Shown here piece by piece: positions 57,319 through 64,000 of a stretch of DNA of 64,000 bases. The notes under the pieces are model-generated. The model had not been told where the DNA came from and did no database searches. It saw nothing but the letters and a program-made list of their open reading frames with translations. Where the stretch lies: NCBI GenBank assembly GCA_043755595.1, contig JAYUSQ010000117.1, forward strand, positions 39,236 through 103,235, read 5' to 3'. The position numbers were made by a program, and so were the translations under genes. The DNA is from VFZP01 sp043755595 (lineage in GTDB: Bacteria; Acidobacteriota; Terriglobia; Bryobacterales; Bryobacteraceae). Numbering within the stretch: position 1 is the stretch's first letter; every line of letters begins with the position of its first letter.

Positions 57319-57967
57319 TCGTCGAAGGTTCCTCCGCCGGAGTGACAACACCAGAACGAATCATGTACTTACTGCCGCATTCAGCGCACCCAGCATCGGC
57401 ATTGGCCTCCGCCGGGTCGCCGGTGAAACGGTACACGAGCGGTCCGCACTTACACACGACACCCATGGGACGGGCGGGCTGACCGACGACGAGATAGAAA
57501 TCCGGCACGCTCTTGGTAACAACGGTTCCCATGCCGACCATGGCGAACCGGCCAATCGACAAGTCATTGCCGACAATCGAGCCGGCGCCGATGGTTGCGC
57601 CCGCTTTGACTAGAGTCGGGAGCGTGTGTTCGCCGGGCGCGGAGTCACGAAGCTGTTTGAGATCCGGAGTGGCGGCGCGGGGAAACCGATCATTGGTAAA
57701 GATCGTGCCAGCGCCGATCATGACGCCGTCTTCGATCGTCACCGCCGCACAGATATAGACGAAGGCGTTGATCTTGACCCGGTGGCCGATCACGACATCA
57801 TAGGCGATATAGCTTTTCTCGCCCACGATGCACTGCTCACCAATGACGGCGCCGTGCCGAATGTGTACGTTGTCCCAGACCGAGGAGTGCGCCCCGATGC
57901 GCACGCCGTCCTCGATCATAGCGGTGGGGTGAATCCTCACCCCTTTCGGCTGGGCGTGTTGAATCAA
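57308..57967 (-). CDS. WbpD-like N-acetyltransferase (left-handed beta-helix)
   Basis: The 219-residue protein is built of hexapeptide turns (IHPTAMIEDGVRIGAHSSVW; GVMIGAGTIFTNDRFPRA; AGATIGAGSIVGNDLSIGRF). TNDRFPRA matches the acceptor loop of UDP-2-acetamido-3-amino-glucuronate N-acetyltransferases (WbpD/WlbB). An extra C-terminal part has a zinc-ribbon-like CKCG/CAECG set. With the neighbouring WbpB-like dehydrogenase and the aminotransferase it supports synthesis of a 2,3-diacetamido sugar acid. It overlaps both neighbours (4 and 11 bp). Confidence 0.87.
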   Translation of the reverse strand: MIQHAQPKGVRIHPTAMIEDGVRIGAHSSVWDNVHIRHGAVIGEQCIVGEKSYIAYDVVIGHRVKINAFVYICAAVTIEDGVMIGAGTIFTNDRFPRAATPDLKQLRDSAPGEHTLPTLVKAGATIGAGSIVGNDLSIGRFAMVGMGTVVTKSVPDFYLVVGQPARPMGVVCKCGPLVYRFTGDPAEANADAGCAECGSKYMIRSGVVTPAEEPSTNVG

Positions 57968-59025
57968 CGGCCGCCCCCGGCAACACGAAGGGGCCGTTCG
58001 ATCACCTGGGTATCAATGGGCCGTTTGAGCCCGGCCAGGCGCGGGGCCTTGACTTCGATCCAACGTCCACTGCGGATCGACTCGTAGGCGGCGTCAGTTA
58101 CCAGCGCTGAAGAGAGAGCTTCTTCTTCGCTGATCCAGCCGGCGTTTTCACCTTTGGCGAAATCGCGGAACATACTCATCATTCGGCGATGCGCGTCGTT
58201 CTTGTCGTAGCCGTTGCCAATCTTCTCCGGCGCCTTGCCGTCGACGCGGAGCCAGGCTTCTTTCCAGCCGACTGCGATGTGACCTTTGGCGCCCTGGACG
58301 ACCATGTAGTCTTGTCCGTCCGGCTTCATGCTCCAACTGAGCATGATCTTGCCGGTCACGCCGCACTCAGTGGACGCGAGAATGAGGGACGAGTCTTCGA
58401 CATCCAACTTTTGCATAGCCTTCAGGTTTACGGCCATGACACTGTCGATGCGTGAGAAGAGGAAGCGGCTGAGGTCGAGTGCATGGGAGCCGTTGTCGAT
58501 CAAGACTCCGCCGCCCGACATGGCGCGGTTTGAATTCCAGCGCTGCGACATGTCAACCGGGCCCGAGAATTCGATGCGGTAAGTCAGCGGGCTGCCGATG
58601 GCTCCGTCGAGCATCAATTGCTTGGCCAACTGGAGTTCGGGAACGTGGCGAAACTTGGTAGCGAGTTGGAAACGGGAGCGATGGCGATGGGCGCTTTCCA
58701 CCAACTGCGAGGCCGCCGCGCCGTCGGCCGCCAGCGGTTTTTCGCAGAGCACCGGCACGCCGGCTTCGAAACAGATTTCGGCCAATGGTTGATGCTGATT
58801 GGGCGGCGCGCAGATACTGACGGCATCGAGGTTCGCCGATTTCAGCATCGAGGCGGCGTCGCTATAGACGTCGAGTCCTCGCTTGGCGGCGGCGGTGCGA
58901 GCATCCTCGCTCGAATCGCAGGCGGCGACCATCCGTGCGCCTTCGAGAGAATCCCAGGCTTCGACGTGGGCCGCGCCAATCCGGCCCAGGCCGATGATGC
59001 CAACTCTAAATTCCTTTGAAGTCAC
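57964..59025 (-). CDS. Gfo/Idh/MocA-family dehydrogenase (WbpB-like)
   Basis: The 353-residue protein has the Rossmann motif VGIIGLGRIGAAHVEAW, VLCEKPLAADG with the catalytic Lys-Pro pair, and GGGVLIDNGSHALDL with the conserved Asp/His. It is a sugar oxidoreductase; in context it may oxidise the 3-position of UDP-GlcNAcA before transamination, as WbpB does. It is the first gene of the five-gene operon, followed by overlapping genes in every case but one. Upstream lies 220 bp with the diverged repeat copy. Confidence 0.87.
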   Translation of the reverse strand: MTSKEFRVGIIGLGRIGAAHVEAWDSLEGARMVAACDSSEDARTAAAKRGLDVYSDAASMLKSANLDAVSICAPPNQHQPLAEICFEAGVPVLCEKPLAADGAAASQLVESAHRHRSRFQLATKFRHVPELQLAKQLMLDGAIGSPLTYRIEFSGPVDMSQRWNSNRAMSGGGVLIDNGSHALDLSRFLFSRIDSVMAVNLKAMQKLDVEDSSLILASTECGVTGKIMLSWSMKPDGQDYMVVQGAKGHIAVGWKEAWLRVDGKAPEKIGNGYDKNDAHRRMMSMFRDFAKGENAGWISEEEALSSALVTDAAYESIRSGRWIEVKAPRLAGLKRPIDTQVIERPLRVAGGGR

Positions 59026-59200
59026 TATTCCTCCGACCGACCGAATTGTCCCGGTTCATTCCGGGCAAGTCAGATCTTAACGGGGAAACTGGAAGAGTGA
59101 CAATGGGATTGTCTGGTCCTTTTGGGCAGTGCCTTGGTAACATCCGTACCATCGCAAAAGCTAGGGGGAAGTACTGGTGACTGGGGAAGGCGCGGGCGGA

Positions 59201-59230
59201 GACCGTATGCTTGCGGATGGCGGCTGGGAA
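59201..59230. repeat. Diverged copy of the hairpin core from the 79-bp repeat
   Basis: GACCGTATGCTTGCGGATGG and the following CGGCTGGGAA match the core of the 53563 unit at 25 of 30 positions, in the same orientation, 5.6 kb away. Confidence 0.6.
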
Positions 59231-59245
59231 GCGGGCGGCAATGTT

Positions 59246-59800
59246 CTATATGATTTCGTTGAGCAATTCCGGGCGAGGTTGGGGGATGACAACCTTATTG
59301 ACCAGTAGACCTTTTCGTCCGATCATGTGCGCACCTGCCTCGACGGCGGCGGCCACGGCTGCGACCGATCCGGTTACGGAGGCGAAGGCTTTGCCGCCGA
59401 GAGCCATGGCCAAGCGCACTTCGATCAACTGCACCTTTGCGCATTTGGCCATCGCGTCGGCGCCTTCGATGAGCGAGGCGACCGAGAAGGACTCAATGAT
59501 GCCCAGCGCTTCGAGGCCGCCCACGTTACTTATCCCGCCAATGGCAGGAAAAATCGACTCATGGACGTTGGGAATAACAAAGGTGTCGATGATCGAGTAG
59601 CCGGCCAATGCCTTGCCCGCGCTCACGGCGGCTTCGATCGAGCCAACGTCTCCACGAATGAGGACCATGTATTTTCCCGAACAGATCGTTCGGGCCAGTA
59701 CCAGGGTTACGTCGGCCGCTTTTAGCATGGCGTCAGCGACTTGATAGCCAGCGGCGATACTGCCGAGTTCGATAAGCCCGATGGAGTTTTTGGCAGCCAT
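59246..59800 (-). CDS. Tandem BMC-domain shell protein (PduT-like)
   Basis: The 184-residue protein contains two BMC domains in tandem (SIGLIELGSIAAGYQVADAM; ALGIIESFSVASLIEGADAM), giving a trimeric microcompartment shell protein. Cys40 in ARTICSGKY corresponds to the pore Cys of PduT that binds a 4Fe-4S cluster, so electron passage through the shell is likely. It follows the PduS/RnfC-like gene by 18 bp. No other shell protein or pentamer gene is in the window. Confidence 0.87.
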   Translation of the reverse strand: MAAKNSIGLIELGSIAAGYQVADAMLKAADVTLVLARTICSGKYMVLIRGDVGSIEAAVSAGKALAGYSIIDTFVIPNVHESIFPAIGGISNVGGLEALGIIESFSVASLIEGADAMAKCAKVQLIEVRLAMALGGKAFASVTGSVAAVAAAVEAGAHMIGRKGLLVNKVVIPQPRPELLNEII

Positions 59801-59818
59801 ATAAGATCCGTTTATCCC

Positions 59819-61141
59819 TTAGCCTTGAACTTCAATATAGGTTTCAGTGACGTCTTTGACGACGCCAGCGATGCTGGAGTGGACATCGGCTCCAAGATCG
59901 CCGGGGGTCATTCGTCCAACTGTCTCACCGGCGGCGACGATTTGGCCCTTGGAGACGGCTGTGGCGGCGGGTTTGCCGGCGTGCTGTTTCAGTTTGATTC
60001 TGACGCTTGCGGGCGTGAGCGCGGCAGAGTTGAACGGCGCGTCACATTCATACTCTTCGACGTGGAGGCGCTTGCGTAGCATCGAGAGTGGTACGCGGCG
60101 ATACTCTTTCATCGGATGCACGACGACCGGGCGTTCCTGCTTGAATTGCAGCCCTTCTTCGCGGCGGTCGTGCTTGGCTTGATCGCAGGCTTCCTTAGGG
60201 AAGAGATCTTCCGGGCAGGCGTAAAGCGTGCAGAGTCCGCAGGCACAGCAGAGTTCGCCCCATTGATTCCAGTTGCTGGCTCCGGTCAGCGTGAAGCCAA
60301 GGCTGCGCATTACTTTGTGCGGCTGCACGTCGTAGCCGAGCAGGTAACGCGGGCAGAACTCAGTACAGTATGAGCATTGGTCACAGGCCGACTTGCCGAT
60401 TTTGTGCATGACTTCGAGCGGCTTGCTCTTGCGCGCGATGAGGTAGTGATCGCGCGGCAGGACAATGAGACCACCCAGGGTTTTGGTGACGACATCGTCA
60501 AGGTCGAATGACAACGTGCCCATCATCATGCCGGAGACGAAGAGGCCAAAGTCAGGGGTGGTGGCTCCGCCCACGTGATCGATGAGTTCGCGATAGGTGA
60601 CGCCAACGGGGGTCCAGAACGACTGCGGCTTGCGGACGGCTCCAGTGACTGTAATGAATTTGCGGGTGACCGGTAGGCCGCGCGAAGCGCTTTCGACGTT
60701 GTAGAGCGTTTCGACGTTACTGACCACGCAACCGACGTTGAGCGGGATACCGGCGGGTGGGACCAAGCGCCCGGTCGCGGTGTAGACCAATTCGTACTCG
60801 TCGCCGGAAGGATAGAAATCGCCCAGGAAGACCAGGTCTATGGCACGTTTCTTCGCTTCCGGTTGAATGGCGGCGACTGCGGATCGGTTCTTTTCCTTGA
60901 TGCCAAACTTGCCATGCGCCGCCCCTACCGAGCGCATCATTAACTCCATGCCCGCGCAAATTTCCGCCGGGTAGTGGTTCATGATTTCCAGGTCTTTGTG
61001 GAGCAACGGTTCACACTCGGCTCCATTGGCGAGGAGATACTCCGCTCGTGAGGCCGCTTTGACTTCGGCGGGGAAGCCAGCGCCTCCAGCGCCTACAACG
61101 CCCATTTGGCGGAGGGTTTCCGGCAACGATGCGATGTTCAC
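59819..61141 (-). CDS. PduS/RnfC-like iron-sulfur flavoprotein
   Basis: The 440-residue protein has the RnfC/PduS layout: an N-terminal Gly-rich loop (GVVGAGGAGFPAEVKA), an SLBB-type region, two 4Fe-4S motifs (CDQCSYCTEFCPR and CCACGLCTLYACP, about 270-320), and a C-terminal barrel-sandwich domain. PduS reduces cobalamin or cofactors in propanediol-using microcompartments and partners with the PduT shell protein, as here. The absence of a membrane anchor and of other rnf genes favours PduS over RnfC. The start overlaps the sulfatase stop by four bases. Confidence 0.87.
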   Translation of the reverse strand: MNIASLPETLRQMGVVGAGGAGFPAEVKAASRAEYLLANGAECEPLLHKDLEIMNHYPAEICAGMELMMRSVGAAHGKFGIKEKNRSAVAAIQPEAKKRAIDLVFLGDFYPSGDEYELVYTATGRLVPPAGIPLNVGCVVSNVETLYNVESASRGLPVTRKFITVTGAVRKPQSFWTPVGVTYRELIDHVGGATTPDFGLFVSGMMMGTLSFDLDDVVTKTLGGLIVLPRDHYLIARKSKPLEVMHKIGKSACDQCSYCTEFCPRYLLGYDVQPHKVMRSLGFTLTGASNWNQWGELCCACGLCTLYACPEDLFPKEACDQAKHDRREEGLQFKQERPVVVHPMKEYRRVPLSMLRKRLHVEEYECDAPFNSAALTPASVRIKLKQHAGKPAATAVSKGQIVAAGETVGRMTPGDLGADVHSSIAGVVKDVTETYIEVQG

Positions 61142-62577
61142 GTCTTGTCCTGGTATTGTTCGCGGAGGCGGCTGAGTTCTGTTGTTAGTTGGGCAGTTAC
61201 TTTGGCGTAAGTGGGGTCGCCGTAGACGTTTTTCATTTCACGAGGATCTTTTACGAGGTCAAACATCTCCCATTCAGGCGGCGTGGGTTGATCGACGGCG
61301 CCCTTGGCTCCGAGGGCTTGGCCGTAGTAGTAAATCAGCTTGTGAGTGCGGGTGCGGACGCCGTAGTGGGCCGTGACCGTGTGGCCGCCTCCGAGATGCA
61401 TCCAGTAGCGGTAGTACATCGATTTACGCCATTTTTTGGCAGTCTTGCCTTTTAGATTCGAGACAAAACTTTCGCCTTGCATTGAGGCAGGGGCCTTTGA
61501 GCCGGCCAGTTCGAGGAAGGTTGGAGCGAAGTCGATGTTGAGGATCATGTCCTTATTGACAGCGCCTGGTTTGATGGCCTTTGGGTAGCGGGCGACGAAC
61601 GGCATGCGCATGGTCTCTTCATACATAAAGCGCTTGTCGAACCAACCATGGTCGCCGAGGAAGAAGCCCTGATCGGAGGTGTAGACGACCAGGGTATTTT
61701 CGGTAAGGCCTTCGGCGTCAAGATAGTCAAGCAGGCGGCCGATGTTATCGTCGACGCTACGCACGCAACGAAGATAGTCCTTGATGTAGAGCTGGTAGGC
61801 CCACTTACGCAGTTCACGGCCCTCGAGGCCCGGCGGTCTGGGTACTTTGAGATCGGTTTGCGTCATGTCGTCGCCGACGCGGAGAGTGGCGCGTTGGGCG
61901 GCGGCGGAACGCTTGGTTAGGTCTTCGTAGAGGTTGTCAGGCTCCGGGACGTCGACATCTTTTAGCCAGTCTTTGTATTTTAGCGGCGGCGTCCATTCGC
62001 GGTGTGGCGCTTTGTGGTGGCACATCAGGAAGAACGGTTTGGCTTTGTCGCGAGTCTTGAGGAAGTCGAGCGAGAAGTCGGCGATGATGTCGGTGCAGTA
62101 GCCTTCGTACTTCTTGCGCCCGCCGGGTTCGATGAACTCAGGGTTGTAGTAGAGGCCCTGGCCAGGAAGCACGCGCCATTGGTCGAAGCCCTGGGGTTGG
62201 GTTTGGAGGTGCCATTTCCCGATCATGGCGGTTTGATAGCCAGCGTCGCGCATCAGATGAGCGAGATGGATCTTCTTTGGATCCATGGAATCGTTCAGGG
62301 TTTTGACCCCGTTCAGATGACTATATTGGCCGGTGAGGATTGCGCCGCGACTGGGCGTGCAGATGGAATTGGTGACGAAGCAATTGTCGAGGCGGACGCC
62401 TGCGCTCGCGATGCGGTCGATGTTCGGTGTTTGGTTGATCTTGCTGCCGTAGGCGCTGATGGCGTGCGAGGCATGATCGTCCGTCATGATAAACAGAATG
62501 TTCGGTTGGGCGCTGCGAGTTTGGCTCGAGGCGAGCATGGGAAGCGCACCGGCGAGCAGTTGGCGGCGGGTCATCAT
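61138..62577 (-). CDS. Type I sulfatase (formylglycine, C-type)
   Basis: The 479-residue secreted protein has a twin-arginine-like signal (TRRQLLAGALPMLASSQT), metal-binding ILFIMTDDHA and the formylglycine motif Cys73 in NSICTPSRGAILTG. It resembles polysaccharide-degrading arylsulfatases of the S1 family. Coupled translation with the microcompartment genes suggests that its product sugar (for example a sulfated deoxysugar) feeds that compartment. No anaerobic sulfatase-maturating enzyme is in the window. Confidence 0.88.
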   Translation of the reverse strand: MMTRRQLLAGALPMLASSQTRSAQPNILFIMTDDHASHAISAYGSKINQTPNIDRIASAGVRLDNCFVTNSICTPSRGAILTGQYSHLNGVKTLNDSMDPKKIHLAHLMRDAGYQTAMIGKWHLQTQPQGFDQWRVLPGQGLYYNPEFIEPGGRKKYEGYCTDIIADFSLDFLKTRDKAKPFFLMCHHKAPHREWTPPLKYKDWLKDVDVPEPDNLYEDLTKRSAAAQRATLRVGDDMTQTDLKVPRPPGLEGRELRKWAYQLYIKDYLRCVRSVDDNIGRLLDYLDAEGLTENTLVVYTSDQGFFLGDHGWFDKRFMYEETMRMPFVARYPKAIKPGAVNKDMILNIDFAPTFLELAGSKAPASMQGESFVSNLKGKTAKKWRKSMYYRYWMHLGGGHTVTAHYGVRTRTHKLIYYYGQALGAKGAVDQPTPPEWEMFDLVKDPREMKNVYGDPTYAKVTAQLTTELSRLREQYQDKT

Positions 62578-63157
62578 GGCTTTTCAGTCTAGCAGGATGC
62601 CTAGAAACAAGGGCGCGGACAACGGCTGTGGGTGTGCGATATGAAAGTGGCAGATTCGTGGAAATGCAGACGAGTCGAACGAATCCTGGGCGGCTTTGCA
62701 AGAGTGGAATGCGGTGCGTCATCACTCTTGCCTGGTATGGCGTGCATCTTCACGGTCATGAATCGGGTTCGCTAGAGTTCGGCACAATCTGTTTTGGGGC
62801 CGATGGCTGAAAGCCGATCAAGACGCGGCCCGAACGTGGCAGCATGAATCAAGCCCTCATGAGATGGAAAGCGGCTTCCGTGCGCTCGGACTGCTGTCAC
62901 TCTGTAATTGTTTTGCGTAAGAACTTGCACGCTATTTGGCGCGGGGGCTGGGCGTCTGGTGCTGCGATGCGGCGAGTACTGCTAACTTTCTACACTGCGC
63001 GACTTCCCGCGAGCCATCTTCCCGACCGCCTGTCGGAACAGCGAAATCTCCTGAAGATCAACAATCCACGCCGATGCCGCCATGCTCGGAGCGCCCTCAC
63101 GTTTCGGGCCGCGATCAAGGTTGAAGATCGGGAGACGTTTGACGATAGAATTGGAGT
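62578..63157. other. Intergenic stretch with no gene recognised
   Basis: About 580 bp between the sulfatase and hicB. Open frames here show no family resemblance, and no RNA hairpin or repeat was recognised. It must hold the sulfatase operon promoter (minus strand) and the hicB promoter; a TAGAAT lies about 13 bp before ATG 63158 (with GGAG at the ribosome site). Confidence 0.5.
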
Positions 63158-63373
63158 ATGCAGCTCACCGCGGTATTCAAGAAGGTACCCAAAGGGTACG
63201 TCGCCTTTGTCGAAGAGCTGCCGGGAGCCAACACGCAAGGCAAAACGCTGGAAGAAGCGCGCCAAAACCTGAAGGAAGCCGTTGCCCTGGTGCTTGAAGC
63301 AAACCGGCTACTCGCCAACGAGACACTGGACGGAAGTGACCTTATTCGCGAGCCCTTCCTGTTGTCGGCCTAG
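63158..63373 (+). CDS. Short HicB-like antitoxin
   Basis: The 71-residue protein matches the HicB partial RNase-H-like fold: AVFKKVPKGYVAFVEELPGA, NTQGKTLEEARQNLKEAVAL, VLEANRLL. It lacks the C-terminal DNA-binding domain of longer HicB proteins, like the short form that normally precedes hicA in the same direction. Here the hicA gene lies 3 bp away but on the opposite strand, so the pair is convergent. Confidence 0.85.
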   Translation: MQLTAVFKKVPKGYVAFVEELPGANTQGKTLEEARQNLKEAVALVLEANRLLANETLDGSDLIREPFLLSA

Positions 63374-63376
63374 GTT

Positions 63377-63565
63377 TCAGGTTGGGCGTGAAATTTGCAA
63401 GTCCCTGCAAATCTTCCGAGCTAAGAACTCATCGATTTCACGGTGACGCGGAACAGAGGAGCTTTTGCCCTTTTTGCGGTTTACGTAGACGCTATGGTTA
63501 CCGCCTTCTCGCGACAACTCACAGCCACAACGTTCCAAATGGCGGATTAAGTCGACTCGCTTCAT
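63377..63565 (-). CDS. HicA-like mRNA interferase toxin
   Basis: The 62-residue protein has the HicA dsRNA-binding-like fold: MKRVDLIRHLERCGCELSRE, GGNHSVYVNRKKGKSSSVPR with the catalytic His, and IDEFLARKICRDLQI. It is intact by length and motif. It is transcribed from the minus strand, 2 bp after the stop of the 128-residue gene at 63568-63954, and is convergent with hicB, unlike the usual hicBA or hicAB operon order. Confidence 0.88.
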   Translation of the reverse strand: MKRVDLIRHLERCGCELSREGGNHSVYVNRKKGKSSSVPRHREIDEFLARKICRDLQISRPT

Positions 63566-63567
63566 AG

Positions 63568-63954
63568 CTAGATGGCTGGATCCCGGTGCGCCAAGTGCTT
63601 CGCTTGCAAGATAACTTCAAACATTCTTTCCTTTGGGTTCCAGATCGCTGGCAGGGTTTCCCGCTGCCGGGCGCTCCAACCAACGTGATCGAAGAACGTC
63701 TTCGCTCGCGCGCTGCCCGTGTGCGAGGTGATTGACACCGAAAACGCATTCTTGTCGGGCTTCGTCACAGCCTTCAACGCCATTTTAAGATTCTCCTTGT
63801 CCCATAGCAGCAAGATGTGCTTGGCGCCAAGTTCTAACAGAATCCGGCAAGCGGCCGCGTTCAGAGAAATGCGCCCATCAGGAGTGATGGCCAGTGTCGG
63901 GGAGTCAACCCTGATTCCCGTCCGCGAAAAGGTCTCGTAGGGCATTGCAGGCAC
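63568..63954 (-). CDS. Conserved-looking small protein of unknown function upstream of hicA
   Basis: The 128-residue protein (MPAMPYETFSRTGIRVDSPT...) was not assigned to a family. It begins with TLAITPDGRISLNAAACRIL, a beta-hairpin followed by a helix, then LGAKHILLLWDKENLKMALK, a strand-helix unit, and RAKTFFDHVGW. It resembles small proteins seen in Acidobacteriota and cyanobacteria with no known role. The stop overlaps the hicA start region (2 bp apart), so both are probably one transcript. Antitoxin partnership with HicA is conjecture. Confidence 0.6.
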   Translation of the reverse strand: MPAMPYETFSRTGIRVDSPTLAITPDGRISLNAAACRILLELGAKHILLLWDKENLKMALKAVTKPDKNAFSVSITSHTGSARAKTFFDHVGWSARQRETLPAIWNPKERMFEVILQAKHLAHRDPAI

Positions 63955-64000
63955 CAGTGTAGCACCAATCTAGTCTCTCATCTAGGCTGCTTAGGCTGTA

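Noticed and set aside
62844..63272. 142-codon frame before and across hicB
   Set aside because: It overlaps the recognised hicB gene in another frame and has no family resemblance.

Overview
The window reads as chromosomal DNA from an Acidobacteriota member of the Bryobacter/Solibacter type. I infer this from a secreted protein carrying a Solibacter-type (TIGR03437-like) domain, a PSD1/DUF1501 pair with RraA, a cytochrome-TPR fusion, M56 peptidase and BlaI pairs, several IlvD/SDR/Gfo-Idh enzymes and high GC. Housekeeping anchors are fabD, the rpsO-pnp operon, rsgA and queF. No rRNA, tRNA, CRISPR array or intact insertion sequence was seen.

Layout. 1-3.2 kb: the 5' part of an RND efflux pump, fabD, and an overlapping Uma2/zinc-finger pair. 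3.2-7.1 kb: an accessory block with a small membrane protein, a RecQ helicase fused to a phosphoribosyltransferase domain, and a convergent GIY-YIG-type protein. 7.2-13.4 kb: rpsO-pnp with a terminator, then a large secreted ASH-domain protein. 13.4-20.7 kb: a decaying stretch with a dead parDE module, a formate dehydrogenase alpha gene holding two stops and several frameshifts, and a broken MscS channel, interleaved with an intact sugar-acid dehydratase and a methyltransferase. 20.7-27.4 kb: a four-gene catabolic operon (PSD1 cytochrome, DUF1501, RraA, Solibacter-domain protein). 27.6-32.5 kb: hydrolase, frameshifted CdiI-type immunity gene, DUF1801 protein, seven-haem cytochrome-TPR protein and a sulfatase remnant. 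32.6-36.5 kb: surface-polysaccharide methyltransferase, REP-like elements and a minisatellite, queF, and a TIGR00300-family gene. 36.9-46 kb: peptidase, PHP hydrolase, KAP NTPase, a toxin-antitoxin pair whose toxin has an amber codon, uracil-DNA glycosylase, and a BlaI/BlaR-like pair with a clear promoter-operator. 46-53.5 kb: short-chain dehydrogenases, a frameshifted flavoprotein, PQQ dehydrogenase, truncated globin, rsgA. 53.5-59 kb: a five-gene translationally coupled amino-sugar/polysaccharide operon ending at a 79-bp tandem repeat. 59-62.6 kb: a sulfatase-PduS-PduT-like microcompartment satellite operon. 63-64 kb: a convergent hicB/hicA arrangement with a small unknown gene.

Recurring themes are (i) small conflict genes (ParDE, RelE/Xre, CdiI, HicAB, YgiT) many of which are damaged or rearranged, (ii) dispersed palindromic elements, one of which lies in frame inside the PSD1 gene, each copy next to a short tandem array, and (iii) tight translationally coupled operons. 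Frameshift calls rest on reading all frames by eye; assembly error cannot be excluded for the single-base ones.
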